Shown here: positions 9,634-22,176 of the stretch, piece after piece | How the letters are laid out: each line of letters begins with the position of its first letter | Numbering within the stretch: the first letter of the stretch is position 1 | NCBI GenBank assembly: GCA_024695605.1 | Contig: JAILHW010000040.1 | Location: 1-52,879, forward strand | Direction of reading: 5' to 3' | DNA length: 52,879 nucleotides | Source of the DNA: Lachnospiraceae bacterium | GTDB taxonomy: Bacteria > Bacillota > Clostridia > Lachnospirales > Lachnospiraceae | Program-made: the position numbers and the translations under genes | Notes under the pieces: model-generated | What the model was told of the DNA's origin: nothing | The model's database searches: none | What the model saw: only the letters and a program-made list of their open reading frames with translations

Positions 9634-9651
9634 ACTATAACTTCCTGTTTC

Positions 9652-10329
9652 CTATCTGGTATAGGTACCGGACAGCTTTCCGAAAGCTATGATATTTCCG
9701 GTATCCCCATTTTCATTAACATCCACAAGGGAAGAAATCTGATCGATCCCATTGCTTACCTGATTGACCTTTCCCGCATATCCATCCTTTAAATTTCGAA
9801 GCGCAAATACATATACCTCATAGGTATGCGTCCCGGAGGGAGGATAAGGACCGATGTATCCCGGGCCATCCGGATCCTTGCGGGTAAACGGCGGAACCTC
9901 TCCCCTGGATAAAGAGGTATCTGTCAAAGAATCTGTTTTCATATGGATCCAGTCATATCCGTCCGGATCGATCATATAGACAACATATCCCTTTGCTCCC
10001 TTCACCGGATCCCAGGACAGCTGCGGAGAAAGATTCTCTCCCTTTTCGGTATTTGAGATCACCGGATCCCATACCCCATCATGAAGATCCTGACTCGTAA
10101 CCGTAAACTGCTTTTGTTTTGTCGGATCAGATCCGGAATACTGCCGGACCGATACTGCGAAATAAACAGGAAAACAAAGCAGCAATAAACACAAGCTGAT
10201 CAAAAGCAGTATCTGATCCTTTTTCTTTTTATGAAGAAGAAAGCGGATTGCAAACAAAATAACTGCTACTATAAAAACGATGATCCCCATCGAAATCCCA
10301 TTTTTGATCATCTGATATCCTGTCATCAC
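9652..10329 (-). CDS. Membrane-anchored PEBP (YbhB/YbcL, Raf-kinase-inhibitor-like) family protein
   Basis: Two N-terminal TM segments, then FTVTSQDLHDGVWDPVISN...GENLSPQLSWDPVKGAKGYVVYMIDPDGYDWIHMKT...GPYPPSGTHTYEVYVFAL. Confidence 0.9.
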   Translation of the reverse strand: MMTGYQMIKNGISMGIIVFIVAVILFAIRFLLHKKKKDQILLLISLCLLLLCFPVYFAVSVRQYSGSDPTKQKQFTVTSQDLHDGVWDPVISNTEKGENLSPQLSWDPVKGAKGYVVYMIDPDGYDWIHMKTDSLTDTSLSRGEVPPFTRKDPDGPGYIGPYPPSGTHTYEVYVFALRNLKDGYAGKVNQVSNGIDQISSLVDVNENGDTGNIIAFGKLSGTYTR

Positions 10330-10434
10330 GCATCTCCCAAATGAAACGAAAGTCTGTTAATCGTGTTTCTTTCTGATTCTTATATTCTACAAGATATCAT
10401 ACTTGTCTTTGTTTTTCCATTAGAATAAATGATT

Positions 10435-10504
10435 TGAGGAAAATTGAGATGGCTACGGTGCAGGGGCATTCCCCTGACGCTTTCCGCCATCTCAATTTTC
10501 CTCA
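10435..10504. repeat. Perfect 19-bp inverted repeat with nested 6-bp hairpin
   Basis: tgaggaaaattgagatggc (10435-10453) and its exact reverse complement (10486-10504), enclosing cagggg-catt-cccctg (10461-10476). Confidence 0.9.
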
Positions 10505-10596
10505 CTCTCATTCACATATAAGTTTCTTTTTTCTTTCATACCACATCTTGTAGCATAGAAAAATATACTTCTTCGTTTCACAAAATGGATGAAAAA

Positions 10597-10612
10597 TGTT
10601 TCACGTGAAACA
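10597..10612. promoter_or_regulatory. parS site 1
   Basis: TGTTTCACGTGAAACA, a perfect 16-bp parS consensus palindrome. Confidence 0.97.
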
Positions 10613-10679
10613 TCACAAGATTTTGGGTTTGGATAATTTCAAAAAACACTATCTTGAATTCATTACATAACGCCAAAAA

Positions 10680-10695
10680 TGTTTCACGTGAAACA
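10680..10695. promoter_or_regulatory. parS site 2
   Basis: TGTTTCACGTGAAACA, a perfect 16-bp parS consensus palindrome. Confidence 0.97.
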
Positions 10696-10894
10696 TTTTT
10701 TGTTAAAATCTAAATCTTGTACCCATACTTTTACTTGACCAAAGACTCATATTCGTCCATACTGATACTGTTGAATCATAATTTACAATATGTGCAACCA
10801 TTTGATAATCTATCATCTATTATGATCAAAAGAACCTCATAAACCTGTAAGAAAGCAAACTTACAGTATTTAGGATAAGATAAGGAGAATAATC

Positions 10895-12310
10895 ATGAAA
10901 GAACAAGAAGATTATGATGTATTAAATAATGAGATTCAGGAAAAAATAGTTCCTCATGTTGAATCATTAATTAAAAAAGCAAAAGACAATATTACTGAGA
11001 AAAAATATGTACACCAGAACATGGCTCCTCTGTTTGGTGAAGACTCCTATGAAAATCAATTTCTTTATAAGGATGCAGCTAAGCTCTATGTTTTAAAAAC
11101 TGCCAGGTTCCCTTATGCACATAATACATCAGAGGAAGATCCTGAACAGGAAAAAGCCAATAGACAGGCTGATGATTTAAACTATGATTTTACAAAGTGG
11201 GAAGAAGCCTTTACCAAGGATCTGAATCAAAAATGCGGAGAACTTGAAAAATCTCCTTATTTCAGACGCTTTGTCAGAGACTATTGTATTTCTCACAATG
11301 GAACAATACTGGATACACAAACTCCATTTAATGAAAATGAGTTTGTCGAGCACTATCAGACTTATCATAAAAACATTCAAAAAGCCTCGGAAAACAAATT
11401 TGGTTCTTTGATCCCGGAAACGGACAGTACTTCCACTATAAGCAATATTCAAACACTAATGAAATCAAAAATCAAAGATATAGAAAGCGGTCTTAACAGC
11501 AGCGGGAAAGTCAGTCCTACAGAAAATGTATCCGATGCTGCTGATTATATCATTGCCAAAACCATTACCGGAAAAGCAGCAAAGGCTACTTTCTTCAAAG
11601 GTATTTCCTCTACTACAACAATGACCTATAATCCAAAAACCGGAGATAATGATATTCCGTATATCACCTATAATGACAACGAAATGCATCAAAGAGCGGA
11701 GCTTATGAAACAGCAGATCCTTTCAGATCCTCTCTTTCAGGAAACCATCGCCGAAGAAAATCAAAAGCTGACTAATGTTTATGATTCCTATAAGGCAAAG
11801 GTGAATTCAGAAATCAATAAGAATATCAAAAAACAAAATGCAACCGATCAAAGACTGACGAAGGATAAATTTGAATTCACCAGATATTCAAACTACTTAA
11901 AAGAACAGGGCAACGTACTGGATCAGGATACCATAGCATATTTAAAACGTCTTCATGATGGACTGGAAGAGTACAATAAAGGAAAGAAGCCTTCCGATGA
12001 AATGAAGGAACTGATGGATAATCTGAAGGCAGTCGTAAAAGACAACGCGAAAGATGCTGTCAGCCTTTATAATCTGAATCGATCCGCTTTAAAATATTAT
12101 GATAAGAGACAGGGTATTTTCTTCTCCCCGTTTACGGATGAAGGAAAAGCCCGTCTGGAAACTGTAGGTAACATCATCAAGATCACAGGCGGAAAAATGA
12201 AGCAGATTGACAAGCAATACAACAAAACCAAAGAAGTCAATCAAAAACAGAACAAAAATGATCAAAACAACGAAAAGCAGACGCAGAAAAAATCAGTCGT
12301 TAAAATGTGA
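10895..12310 (+). CDS. Orphan hypothetical protein (471 aa, Lys/Asn/Gln-rich, likely helical)
   Basis: Complete ORF with aaggag RBS upstream of ATG; no recognisable family, TM segment or signal peptide. Confidence 0.8.
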   Translation: MKEQEDYDVLNNEIQEKIVPHVESLIKKAKDNITEKKYVHQNMAPLFGEDSYENQFLYKDAAKLYVLKTARFPYAHNTSEEDPEQEKANRQADDLNYDFTKWEEAFTKDLNQKCGELEKSPYFRRFVRDYCISHNGTILDTQTPFNENEFVEHYQTYHKNIQKASENKFGSLIPETDSTSTISNIQTLMKSKIKDIESGLNSSGKVSPTENVSDAADYIIAKTITGKAAKATFFKGISSTTTMTYNPKTGDNDIPYITYNDNEMHQRAELMKQQILSDPLFQETIAEENQKLTNVYDSYKAKVNSEINKNIKKQNATDQRLTKDKFEFTRYSNYLKEQGNVLDQDTIAYLKRLHDGLEEYNKGKKPSDEMKELMDNLKAVVKDNAKDAVSLYNLNRSALKYYDKRQGIFFSPFTDEGKARLETVGNIIKITGGKMKQIDKQYNKTKEVNQKQNKNDQNNEKQTQKKSVVKM

Positions 12311-12340
12311 TAAAGCCATTTAAATACAAAAGGACAAATT

Positions 12341-13402
12341 ATGAACGAATTCAATTTACCCTATCACCTGATGGTGGAGGAAGGAATCTTTTACCGGATC
12401 CCGGAGGCTATGTCGGATGTAGATCCTTCTCTTTCAGAAAAGAAAATGATCCTTGTAACAGAGGAAAATCTAAAAAGCCTCTTTGCTCCCTATATTGAAG
12501 GGATCCAAAAGAGCTTTCCCAACAGTGAAGTATATCTGATGAAGGATTCAAGCTTTGATGAAGCAACGGACCTTGCCAAGTATATGGCCATGCATGACAT
12601 TTCGCTGGTGATCGGACTTGGAGGCGGAAGCGTTCTGGATCTTGCCAAGTTTGCCGCCTTTGTGGGAAAGCAGCAGTATATCTGTCTTCCCACTACCCTC
12701 TCCAATGATTCCCTGGCATCTCCGGTAGCGGTACTCGGAACGGAAAACAAAGCCAGAAAGAGCTTTCATTGTGAAATCCCGGATGCGATCTTTGTGGATG
12801 TGAATGTGATCAAGAGCGCACCGAAAAGGCAGCTTTTGGCAGGCATCGGAGATACCATTAGCAAATATACGGCTTTGAATGACTGGAAGCTTTCCTGGAT
12901 ACGCGGCAAATCCAAGGGAGATGATTTTGCCTATATGCTTTCCAAGATGGCCTTAAATTCCATTATCTACAATGACCTAAAGGATCTTTCCTCAGAGGAC
13001 TTTATCAAAAGACTGACGCAGGCTCTTGTAATGGGCGGACTTGCCATGGAGATTGCAGGCTCGAGCAGACCCTCCTCGGGAAGCGAGCATCTTTTCTGTC
13101 ATGCCTTAGAGGAAAACTTCAGTGAGGTGACTACGGTGCCCCACGGAATCTCAGTGGCCATCGGCAGCTATGGTGCATGCAAATTCCAAAACAGAAATCT
13201 GTCTAAAATAACAAAAGTCATAAAAGACTATGAGATCCCGGTAAAGCCCTCTGACTGGAAAATTGATGAAAAGACCTTCATCGGTGCCTGGCAAAGTGCT
13301 GCCGCCACCAGAGCGGACCGTTATACGATCTTAAATGAAACCGATCTGTCGGATGAAAGATTAAGAGATCTGTACTATGAAATGGAAGAGGTTTTTTCCT
13401 AA
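12341..13402 (+). CDS. sn-glycerol-1-phosphate dehydrogenase-like (EgsA/AraM), iron-containing alcohol dehydrogenase superfamily
   Basis: VIGLGGGSVLDLAKFAA, CLPTTLSNDSLASPVAVL, GSEHLFCHALE and TVPHGISVAIGSY; metal-binding histidines retained. Confidence 0.8.
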   Translation: MNEFNLPYHLMVEEGIFYRIPEAMSDVDPSLSEKKMILVTEENLKSLFAPYIEGIQKSFPNSEVYLMKDSSFDEATDLAKYMAMHDISLVIGLGGGSVLDLAKFAAFVGKQQYICLPTTLSNDSLASPVAVLGTENKARKSFHCEIPDAIFVDVNVIKSAPKRQLLAGIGDTISKYTALNDWKLSWIRGKSKGDDFAYMLSKMALNSIIYNDLKDLSSEDFIKRLTQALVMGGLAMEIAGSSRPSSGSEHLFCHALEENFSEVTTVPHGISVAIGSYGACKFQNRNLSKITKVIKDYEIPVKPSDWKIDEKTFIGAWQSAAATRADRYTILNETDLSDERLRDLYYEMEEVFS

Positions 13403-13405
13403 GTC

Positions 13406-13437
13406 AAAAAAAGACGCACCATGGCGGTGCGTCTTTT
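13406..13437. terminator. Bidirectional intrinsic terminator between convergent genes
   Basis: aaaaaagacgcacc-atggc-ggtgcgtctttt: GC stem with A-run before and T-run after. Confidence 0.9.
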
Positions 13438-13460
13438 CTGATTCATTCATACACGTTATG

Positions 13461-16112
13461 TTATGACTCTTCATCCTCATTGATGCTTCCGGCGATCAGC
13501 TCCTCTTCGGATTTTCCCTCATCATCATCCACATCATCAGGATCCTCCTGGCTGCTTCGTTCATAATCCGTTTCCTTTAAATGGGAAGCAGCTTCATTGA
13601 TGGCCTGCTCTGCTTCTTCGATGTCATCAAATTCTACAGAACCGTCCGTAGGCTTTTGTCGTACCTTTGCGATCTTGGCTACGGTCACGCCCTTATCAAG
13701 GTTGATCATCTTTACGCCGCTGGTGATCCTGCCAAGCTTGGAAACATCCTCTGCGCGGATCTGAATGATCACGCCCTCAGTGGTAATCATCATGATCTCA
13801 TGGTCATCATTTACACCCTTCACACCAACCACGTCTCCGGTCTTTTCCATGATCTTGTAGCACTTCACGCCCTTGCCGCCTCTCTTTTGAAGCTTAAACT
13901 CATCTAAAGAGGTACGCTTGCCAAGACCTTTTTCGGAAACGATCAGAAGGGATTCACCCTGATGGTCAAGCTGCATACCGATGATCTCGTCACCCGGCAT
14001 CAGATTCATACCGATCACACCCATGGTGGCACGGCCGGTCCTTCTGACATCGGTTTCCTTAAACCGGATACACATACCATACTTGGTCACAAGGAAGATC
14101 TCTGTATTCTCATCCGTGAGCTTCACTTCAATGAGTTCGTCGTCATCACGAAGGTTGATGGCAATGAGTCCTGTCTTTCTGATATTGTCAAAATCGGAAA
14201 TGGCAGTCTTTTTGGCAATACCGGATTTGGTGATCATAAACAGGTTCTTGCCCTGCTGCATATCCTCGGGAGGAATGGGAATCACGGCATTGACCTTTTC
14301 ACCCGGCTGCAGCTGCAAAAGATTGATGATCGCTGTTCCTCTTGCGGTTCTTCCCGCTTCCGGAATCTCATAGGCCTTCAGGCGATATGCTCTTCCATAG
14401 TTGGTAAAGAACATGATATAGAAGTGGGTATGCATCATCAGAAGATCTTCGATATAATCATCCTCGATGGTCTGCATGCCCTTGATTCCCTTACCGCCGC
14501 GGTTCTGGGCATGGAAGTTGTCAACGGTCATTCGCTTGATATAACCAAGGGAGGTCATGGCGATCACAGTATTCTGCTTCGGGATCATATCCTCCATATT
14601 GATCTCGGATGCATCAAAACCGATCTGGGAGCGCCTGTCATCTCCATACTTATCGGAAATCACAAGGATCTCTTTTTTGATCACACCGAGCAAAAGCTTT
14701 TCATCTCCCAAAATGGCCTTCAGCTCTGCAATCTTTTTTACCAGCTCATCATGCTCTGCCTGAAGCTTCTCCCGCTCCAAGCCTGTCAGAGCACGAAGTC
14801 TCATATCCACAATGGCCTGTGCCTGGGCTTCGGTAAACTCGAAGCGGTCCATCAGTCCCTGCTTGGCCTCCTGGGTATTGGCACTGGAACGGATGATGGC
14901 AATGACCTCATCAATAAAATCAAGCGCTTTCAAAAGTCCCTGCAGGATATGATCTCTCTCTTCAGCCTTGTTCAGATCATATTTGGTTCTTCTGGTAACA
15001 ACCTCCTCCTGATGTTTTAAATATAGCTTTAACATTTCCAGAAGGTTTAATACCTTGGGCTCATTATTGACCAAAGCCAGCATGATCACACCGAAGGTGT
15101 CCTGCAGCTGCGTATGTTTATAAAGCTGGTTTAAGATCACATTGGCATTGGCATCCTTTCGAAGCTCAATGACAACTCTGGTACCCTCACGGCTGGATTC
15201 ATCACGAAGATCCGTGATGCCGTCGATCTTTTTGGTCTTGACCAGATCTGCAATCTTGACCAGAAGGTTGGCTTTATTGACCATATAAGGAAGCTCGGTT
15301 GCAATGATCCGGCTCTTTCCGTTGGGAAGGGTCTCAATATTGGTAACCGCTCTGACCTTTACCTTTCCGCGGCCGGTCCTGTAGGCTTCCTCACATCCTC
15401 TGGTTCCGAGGATCGTAGCACCTGTGGGAAAATCCGGAGCCTTTACAATTTCAAGCAACTCTTCGATCTGGGTATCCCGATCCTCCTCTACCCTGTTATC
15501 AATGATCTTTACAACCGCATTGATCACCTCCCGAAGGTTATGAGGAGGGATGTTGGTTGCCATACCGACCGCAATACCCGTGGTACCGTTTACCAGAAGA
15601 TTGGGATAACGGCTGGGCAGTACGGAGGGCTCTTTTTCCGTTTCATCAAAGTTCGGAACGAAATCCACGGTATCCTTATTGATATCAGCTAAAAGCTCCA
15701 TGGAAATCTTGGAAAGACGGGCTTCGGTATATCGCATGGCTGCCGCGCCGTCTCCATCCACAGATCCGAAGTTTCCGTGACCATCCACAAGGGGATATCT
15801 GGTGGACCACTCCTGTGCCATATTGACAAGGGCACCGTAAATGGAGGAATCTCCGTGAGGATGGTACTTACCCATGGTATCACCGACGATACGGGCTGAT
15901 TTACGATGCGGCTTATCCGGGCCGTTGTTCAGCTCGATCATGGAATATAAGACACGTCTTTGAACGGGCTTCAATCCGTCTCTTACATCCGGCAAGGCTC
16001 TTGCCGCGATAACGCTCATCGCATAATCGATGTAAGAGGACTCCATCGTCTTTTTCAGATCAACATTTTTGACTTTGTCGATCGCTTCTTTTTCAAAGAT
16101 ATTTTCGTCCAT
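13461..16112 (-). CDS. gyrA: DNA gyrase subunit A
   Basis: 883 aa; [94 protein letters not shown]; GyrA box QRGGKGVK. Confidence 0.98.
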   Translation of the reverse strand: MDENIFEKEAIDKVKNVDLKKTMESSYIDYAMSVIAARALPDVRDGLKPVQRRVLYSMIELNNGPDKPHRKSARIVGDTMGKYHPHGDSSIYGALVNMAQEWSTRYPLVDGHGNFGSVDGDGAAAMRYTEARLSKISMELLADINKDTVDFVPNFDETEKEPSVLPSRYPNLLVNGTTGIAVGMATNIPPHNLREVINAVVKIIDNRVEEDRDTQIEELLEIVKAPDFPTGATILGTRGCEEAYRTGRGKVKVRAVTNIETLPNGKSRIIATELPYMVNKANLLVKIADLVKTKKIDGITDLRDESSREGTRVVIELRKDANANVILNQLYKHTQLQDTFGVIMLALVNNEPKVLNLLEMLKLYLKHQEEVVTRRTKYDLNKAEERDHILQGLLKALDFIDEVIAIIRSSANTQEAKQGLMDRFEFTEAQAQAIVDMRLRALTGLEREKLQAEHDELVKKIAELKAILGDEKLLLGVIKKEILVISDKYGDDRRSQIGFDASEINMEDMIPKQNTVIAMTSLGYIKRMTVDNFHAQNRGGKGIKGMQTIEDDYIEDLLMMHTHFYIMFFTNYGRAYRLKAYEIPEAGRTARGTAIINLLQLQPGEKVNAVIPIPPEDMQQGKNLFMITKSGIAKKTAISDFDNIRKTGLIAINLRDDDELIEVKLTDENTEIFLVTKYGMCIRFKETDVRRTGRATMGVIGMNLMPGDEIIGMQLDHQGESLLIVSEKGLGKRTSLDEFKLQKRGGKGVKCYKIMEKTGDVVGVKGVNDDHEIMMITTEGVIIQIRAEDVSKLGRITSGVKMINLDKGVTVAKIAKVRQKPTDGSVEFDDIEEAEQAINEAASHLKETDYERSSQEDPDDVDDDEGKSEEELIAGSINEDEES

Positions 16113-16171
16113 GTTGTACCTTTCTAACTTTTTAAGATATTTAATTTGGATATATAATGATTTCTAAATAA

Positions 16172-18169
<1,998 letters not shown>

Positions 18170-18207
18170 TTATTAAAAATTAAATTATCATTTAGTTTTA
18201 TTAGTTT

Positions 18208-19293
18208 TTATTGATATTCATGGATGACACCGTTTGTAACCTGGTAGATTTGATCCATCCGGATCCTCTCCTTTACAAATTCATCAAGTCCGGTACAGGT
18301 CACGAGCGTCTGAATATTCCCAAGCCTTGATAACAGAAAATTTTGTCTGCTGCTGTCAAGCTCGGAAAGTACATCATCCAAAAGCAGAATGGGATTGTCA
18401 TGCTTCATCTGCCTGATCATCTCAATCTCGGAAAGCTTTAAGGAAAGTGCAGCGGTCCTTTGCTGCCCCTGGGATCCGTACTTTCTGATATCCACGCCGT
18501 TGACTTCAAAAATGAGATCATCCTTATGGGGACCGGTATGGGTCATCTTATACCGAAGATCTCTTTCTTCATTTCTTCTCATATCCTCTTCAAAGCTTTC
18601 AACGGTGGTATTTGGATGATAGATGACCTTGATATCCTCCTTTTTACCGGAAAGATCATAATGGATCTGATTTATAATTAAATTTAAATCCTCATTATAT
18701 TTTTGACGTCTCTCTATGATCTTCTTTCCATAAGATATGAGTTGATTATTCCAAACGGAAAGCACATCCTTCATATGATCCTGAAAGGCCATCTCTTTTA
18801 ACAGCGCATTTCTCTGATTGACAACCTTATTGTACTGCGTAAAGTTGTAAAGATAGGAAGCATCCATCTGGCAAAGCTCCATATCCATAAATCTTCTTCT
18901 CTCAACCGGACCCTCCTTGATGATGGAAAGATCCTCCGGAGAAAAAAATACCACGGAGCAAAGTCCTAAAAGCTGGGAACTCTTTTTGATGCCCTGACCA
19001 TTAATGGCAATCCCTTTTCCTTTATTTTTCCGAAGATGCATATCCACACGGTATTCCATTCCATCCTTATCCCAGACGGAACGGATATGGGATTCATCCT
19101 GATCAAAAGCAATGATTTCTTTATCCTTACTTCCCTTATGAGATTTTGTTGTTGCAGAAAGATAAACAGCCTCTAAGATATTTGTTTTTCCCTGGGCATT
19201 GTCACCAAAAAAAATGTTAATGCCCGGAGAAAGCGTAAGATCACAGGAAGAATAATTTCTATAAGATTCCAGTTTTAAGCTTTTGAGTATCAC
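18208..19293 (-). CDS. recF: RecF recombination/repair protein
   Basis: LKLESYRNYSSCDLTLSPGINIFFGDNAQGKTNILEAVYL and SQGQQRTAALSLKLSEIE...PILLLDDVLSELD. Confidence 0.97.
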   Translation of the reverse strand: MILKSLKLESYRNYSSCDLTLSPGINIFFGDNAQGKTNILEAVYLSATTKSHKGSKDKEIIAFDQDESHIRSVWDKDGMEYRVDMHLRKNKGKGIAINGQGIKKSSQLLGLCSVVFFSPEDLSIIKEGPVERRRFMDMELCQMDASYLYNFTQYNKVVNQRNALLKEMAFQDHMKDVLSVWNNQLISYGKKIIERRQKYNEDLNLIINQIHYDLSGKKEDIKVIYHPNTTVESFEEDMRRNEERDLRYKMTHTGPHKDDLIFEVNGVDIRKYGSQGQQRTAALSLKLSEIEMIRQMKHDNPILLLDDVLSELDSSRQNFLLSRLGNIQTLVTCTGLDEFVKERIRMDQIYQVTNGVIHEYQ

Positions 19294-19302
19294 AGAGCTT
19301 TA

Positions 19303-19518
19303 TCATCCTTTTCTGCAGACTTTGAAGGATTCATTGCCATAGGTAAAAGTATCACCCTCTGTAAGCTTTTTTCCTCTCTGGGTGCATACCTCGCCGTTTA
19401 CCAAAACCTCTTCATCCAAAATCAACATCTTTGCATCCAGACCGCTGCCTACGACACCCGCAAGCTTCATGGCCTGTCCGAGCTTGATAAAATCATCTCT
19501 GATCCATACTTCTTTCAA
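19303..19518 (-). CDS. yaaA: S4-domain RNA-binding protein YaaA-like
   Basis: 71 aa between recF and dnaN; IKLGQAMKLAGVVGSGLDAKMLILDEEVLVNGEVCTQRGKKLTEGD. Confidence 0.9.
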   Translation of the reverse strand: MKEVWIRDDFIKLGQAMKLAGVVGSGLDAKMLILDEEVLVNGEVCTQRGKKLTEGDTFTYGNESFKVCRKG

Positions 19519-19541
19519 AATTAAATCCTCATATAATTTTA

Positions 19542-20648
19542 TTAAGGTTGAACAAAGTTAACAGGCAGGATCAGGTAAAGATAAGAACCTGATTCATCCC
19601 TGATGATACAGGGAGCCTTGCTGTTTACCATGTAAAGGCTGACACTTTCTTCATCAATGGCCTTTAAAGCATCGATCAGGAATTTAGGATTAAAGCCGAT
19701 CATCAGATCCTTTCCTTCCTTGGTGATATCCACCTGCTCATTCATGCTTCCTCTGGTGGAATTGATCCGAAGCTCAAGGCTGCCATCCTTGATATCGATG
19801 ATGATAGGCTTTTTATCGCCTTCCTTCACCATCAGGGTTGCTCTTTCAATACAGTTAATAAATTCTCTTTTGTTGATGCTGACCTTCGTCTCATAATCCA
19901 GAGAAATCATCTGATCCACATTGAAATAATTGCCTTCGATCAGACGGGATACAACTGTCGTACTGTCAAATTCAAAAATGATATGCTTATCGGAGAAGGA
20001 AATCATCACATCCTTATCTGCTTCTCCGCTTAAGATTTTATTGATCTCATTTAGGGTCTTACCGGGAACGATCACCTTGACAGGATCATAGGAATCGCGA
20101 AGATCGGTATTGCGGATGGAAATACGATGTCCATCCAGAGAAACGATCTTTAGCCTGTCTTCATTGATCTCAAACAGCTCTCCGCCCATGATCTTGTTAT
20201 TGTCATTTTCGGAAATGGAAAAGATGGTCTGTCTGATGATCTCTTTTAACGTAAACTGGGAAACCACAACTTCATTGTTTCTCTCCACCTCGGGAAGGTA
20301 GGAAAAATCCTCTCCGTCCTTTCCTACGATGTTGAAGTTGGCCTTTCCGCAGGAAATGAAAGCATTGTAATTTTCATCCGTTTCGATGGAAATCTCCTCT
20401 TCTGTCATCTTCCGGCAGATTTCCACAAACATCTTTGCTTCCAGAGCAATGATGCCCTCTTCTATGATCTCTCCCTCTACGACGGTCTCAATCCCAAGGT
20501 CCATATCATTTGCAATGAGTTTGATCTCTCCGTCTGCAGCGGTAATGAGGATACACTCCAAAATCGGCATTGTCGTATGGGAAGGTACTGCTTTTGATAC
20601 GATCTGTAAACCATTCAGAAGATTCGGTTTTTTAAAGGTCAGTTTCAT
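19542..20648 (-). CDS. dnaN: DNA polymerase III beta subunit (sliding clamp)
   Basis: Starts MKLTFKKPNLLNGLQIVSKAVPSHTTMPILECILITA and ends YLYLILPVNFVQP. The track start at 20696 adds 16 aa; MKLTF at 20648 is the canonical start. Confidence 0.96.
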   Translation of the reverse strand: MKLTFKKPNLLNGLQIVSKAVPSHTTMPILECILITAADGEIKLIANDMDLGIETVVEGEIIEEGIIALEAKMFVEICRKMTEEEISIETDENYNAFISCGKANFNIVGKDGEDFSYLPEVERNNEVVVSQFTLKEIIRQTIFSISENDNNKIMGGELFEINEDRLKIVSLDGHRISIRNTDLRDSYDPVKVIVPGKTLNEINKILSGEADKDVMISFSDKHIIFEFDSTTVVSRLIEGNYFNVDQMISLDYETKVSINKREFINCIERATLMVKEGDKKPIIIDIKDGSLELRINSTRGSMNEQVDITKEGKDLMIGFNPKFLIDALKAIDEESVSLYMVNSKAPCIIRDESGSYLYLILPVNFVQP

Positions 20649-20740
20649 GATGTTGTCCTTTCTTTCCTTCGGGCCTTCGCGCGCCTTAACACACATACAT
20701 AAAAGGATATTAGCAGTATTCTTAATAGGCGTTGTTGATT

Positions 20741-20803
20741 TGTGGAAAACCCTAATTATTATACTATTTTTTAGGGAAAAATGAAATCAAAACTTGTGAA
20801 TAA
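20741..20803. promoter_or_regulatory. DnaA-box-like sites in the dnaN-dnaA intergenic region
   Basis: TGTGGAAAA at 20741-20749 and TGTGAATAA (= TTATTCACA, consensus match) at 20795-20803. Confidence 0.65.
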
Positions 20804-20814
20804 TCCGTTTAAAT

Positions 20815-22176
20815 TCAGTTGACGGAAGCGTTGATTTTTTTCCTTATGGTATCGATCCTTGCGGAAAACTCCGTGCTTTCCTTCATCATATTTTCCAGCT
20901 TTGTGATACCGTGCATGACCGTTGCATGGTCTCTTCCGCCTACATACTTGCCGATTTCATCATAGGTTTTGCTAAGATATTCCCTGCAAAGGTACATAAA
21001 TACCTGTCTTGGCAGTACGATCTCAGAGTTTCTCTTCGTGGAAGCGATATCATCTCTGCTCACATTAAAGTGCTCCGTGATCACATTTAATATGATCTCG
21101 GGAGAAATGGGTTTTTGTTGGGTGGGCTTTATGATGTCTCTTAGATCGATCATGGCCGACTCTAAGGTAATGCCGGTTTCCGGGTGAAGCTTGGATCCTG
21201 CCATAACCTTTTTCAGCGCCCCTTCAAGCTCTCTGATGTTTGAATTTACTTTTTCCGCTATATATTGAAGAATCTCATCATCGATATGAGCATTCATCAT
21301 TTCCATATTTTTGCGAAGAATGGCCATTCTGGTTTCATAATCGGGAGCCTGAATGTCCGCAATAAGTCCCCATTCAAATCTGGAACGGAAGCGTTCATCC
21401 AGGGTGGTAAACTCCTTCGGAGGCTTATCCGATGTCAGAACGATCTGTTTTCCGTCATTGTGCAGGGTATTAAAGGTATGGAAAAACTCTTCCTGCGTGG
21501 ATTCCTTACCGATAATGAACTGTACATCGTCCAAAAGCAAAAGGTCGATGTTTCTGTATTTTTCACGCAGGTTGCTCATGGAAGCTGCATTACCGAACCG
21601 GATGGATTCAATCAGTTCATTGGTAAAATTTTCGGAATTGACATATAAAACCTTCATTTCCGGGTTTTTCTTCAATACGAAATGTCCGATGGAATGCATC
21701 AGATGGGTTTTTCCAAGTCCCGATCCGCCGTAAATAAACAGCGGGTTGTACAAGGATCCCGGAGATTCCGCTACCGCAAGTGCCGCGGAATGGGCAAAAT
21801 TGTTATTTTTTCCTACCACGAAGGTTTCAAAGCTGTATTTTGGATTCAATCTTGCTTTTTCAAGGTTCATGGTAAGCAGCTGGTTGACATCCTCCTGATC
21901 CTCGGACTGCTTGATCTCTTTTTCCAGCAGAAAATTGACCGTATAGTTTTCGTTCATGATCTCCGATACGGCAACCTGGAAATAGGTCAGGTATTTTTTG
22001 GTGATATATTCCTTGACATGGGCCTGGTCAGACTGGATGATGATGGTGACTACATTGCCTTGAACATTATATAGAGTAAGGGGTTTGATCCAGGTATCAA
22101 AGGAGACAGAGGAAAGCTCATATTCCTCTTTGATGTAGGTTTTGATATCGTTCCATTTTTCTTCGATCGGGTGCAT
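20815..22176 (-). CDS. dnaA: Chromosomal replication initiator DnaA
   Basis: PLFIYGGSGLGKTHLMHSIGH, LLLDDVQFIIGKESTQEEFFHTFN, ELEGALKKV and domain IV YVGGRDHATVMHGITKLE. Confidence 0.98.
   Translation of the reverse strand: MHPIEEKWNDIKTYIKEEYELSSVSFDTWIKPLTLYNVQGNVVTIIIQSDQAHVKEYITKKYLTYFQVAVSEIMNENYTVNFLLEKEIKQSEDQEDVNQLLTMNLEKARLNPKYSFETFVVGKNNNFAHSAALAVAESPGSLYNPLFIYGGSGLGKTHLMHSIGHFVLKKNPEMKVLYVNSENFTNELIESIRFGNAASMSNLREKYRNIDLLLLDDVQFIIGKESTQEEFFHTFNTLHNDGKQIVLTSDKPPKEFTTLDERFRSRFEWGLIADIQAPDYETRMAILRKNMEMMNAHIDDEILQYIAEKVNSNIRELEGALKKVMAGSKLHPETGITLESAMIDLRDIIKPTQQKPISPEIILNVITEHFNVSRDDIASTKRNSEIVLPRQVFMYLCREYLSKTYDEIGKYVGGRDHATVMHGITKLENMMKESTEFSARIDTIRKKINASVN

Noticed and set aside
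13962-15020. 352-aa plus-strand ORF opposite gyrA
   Set aside because: Antisense shadow of gyrA.
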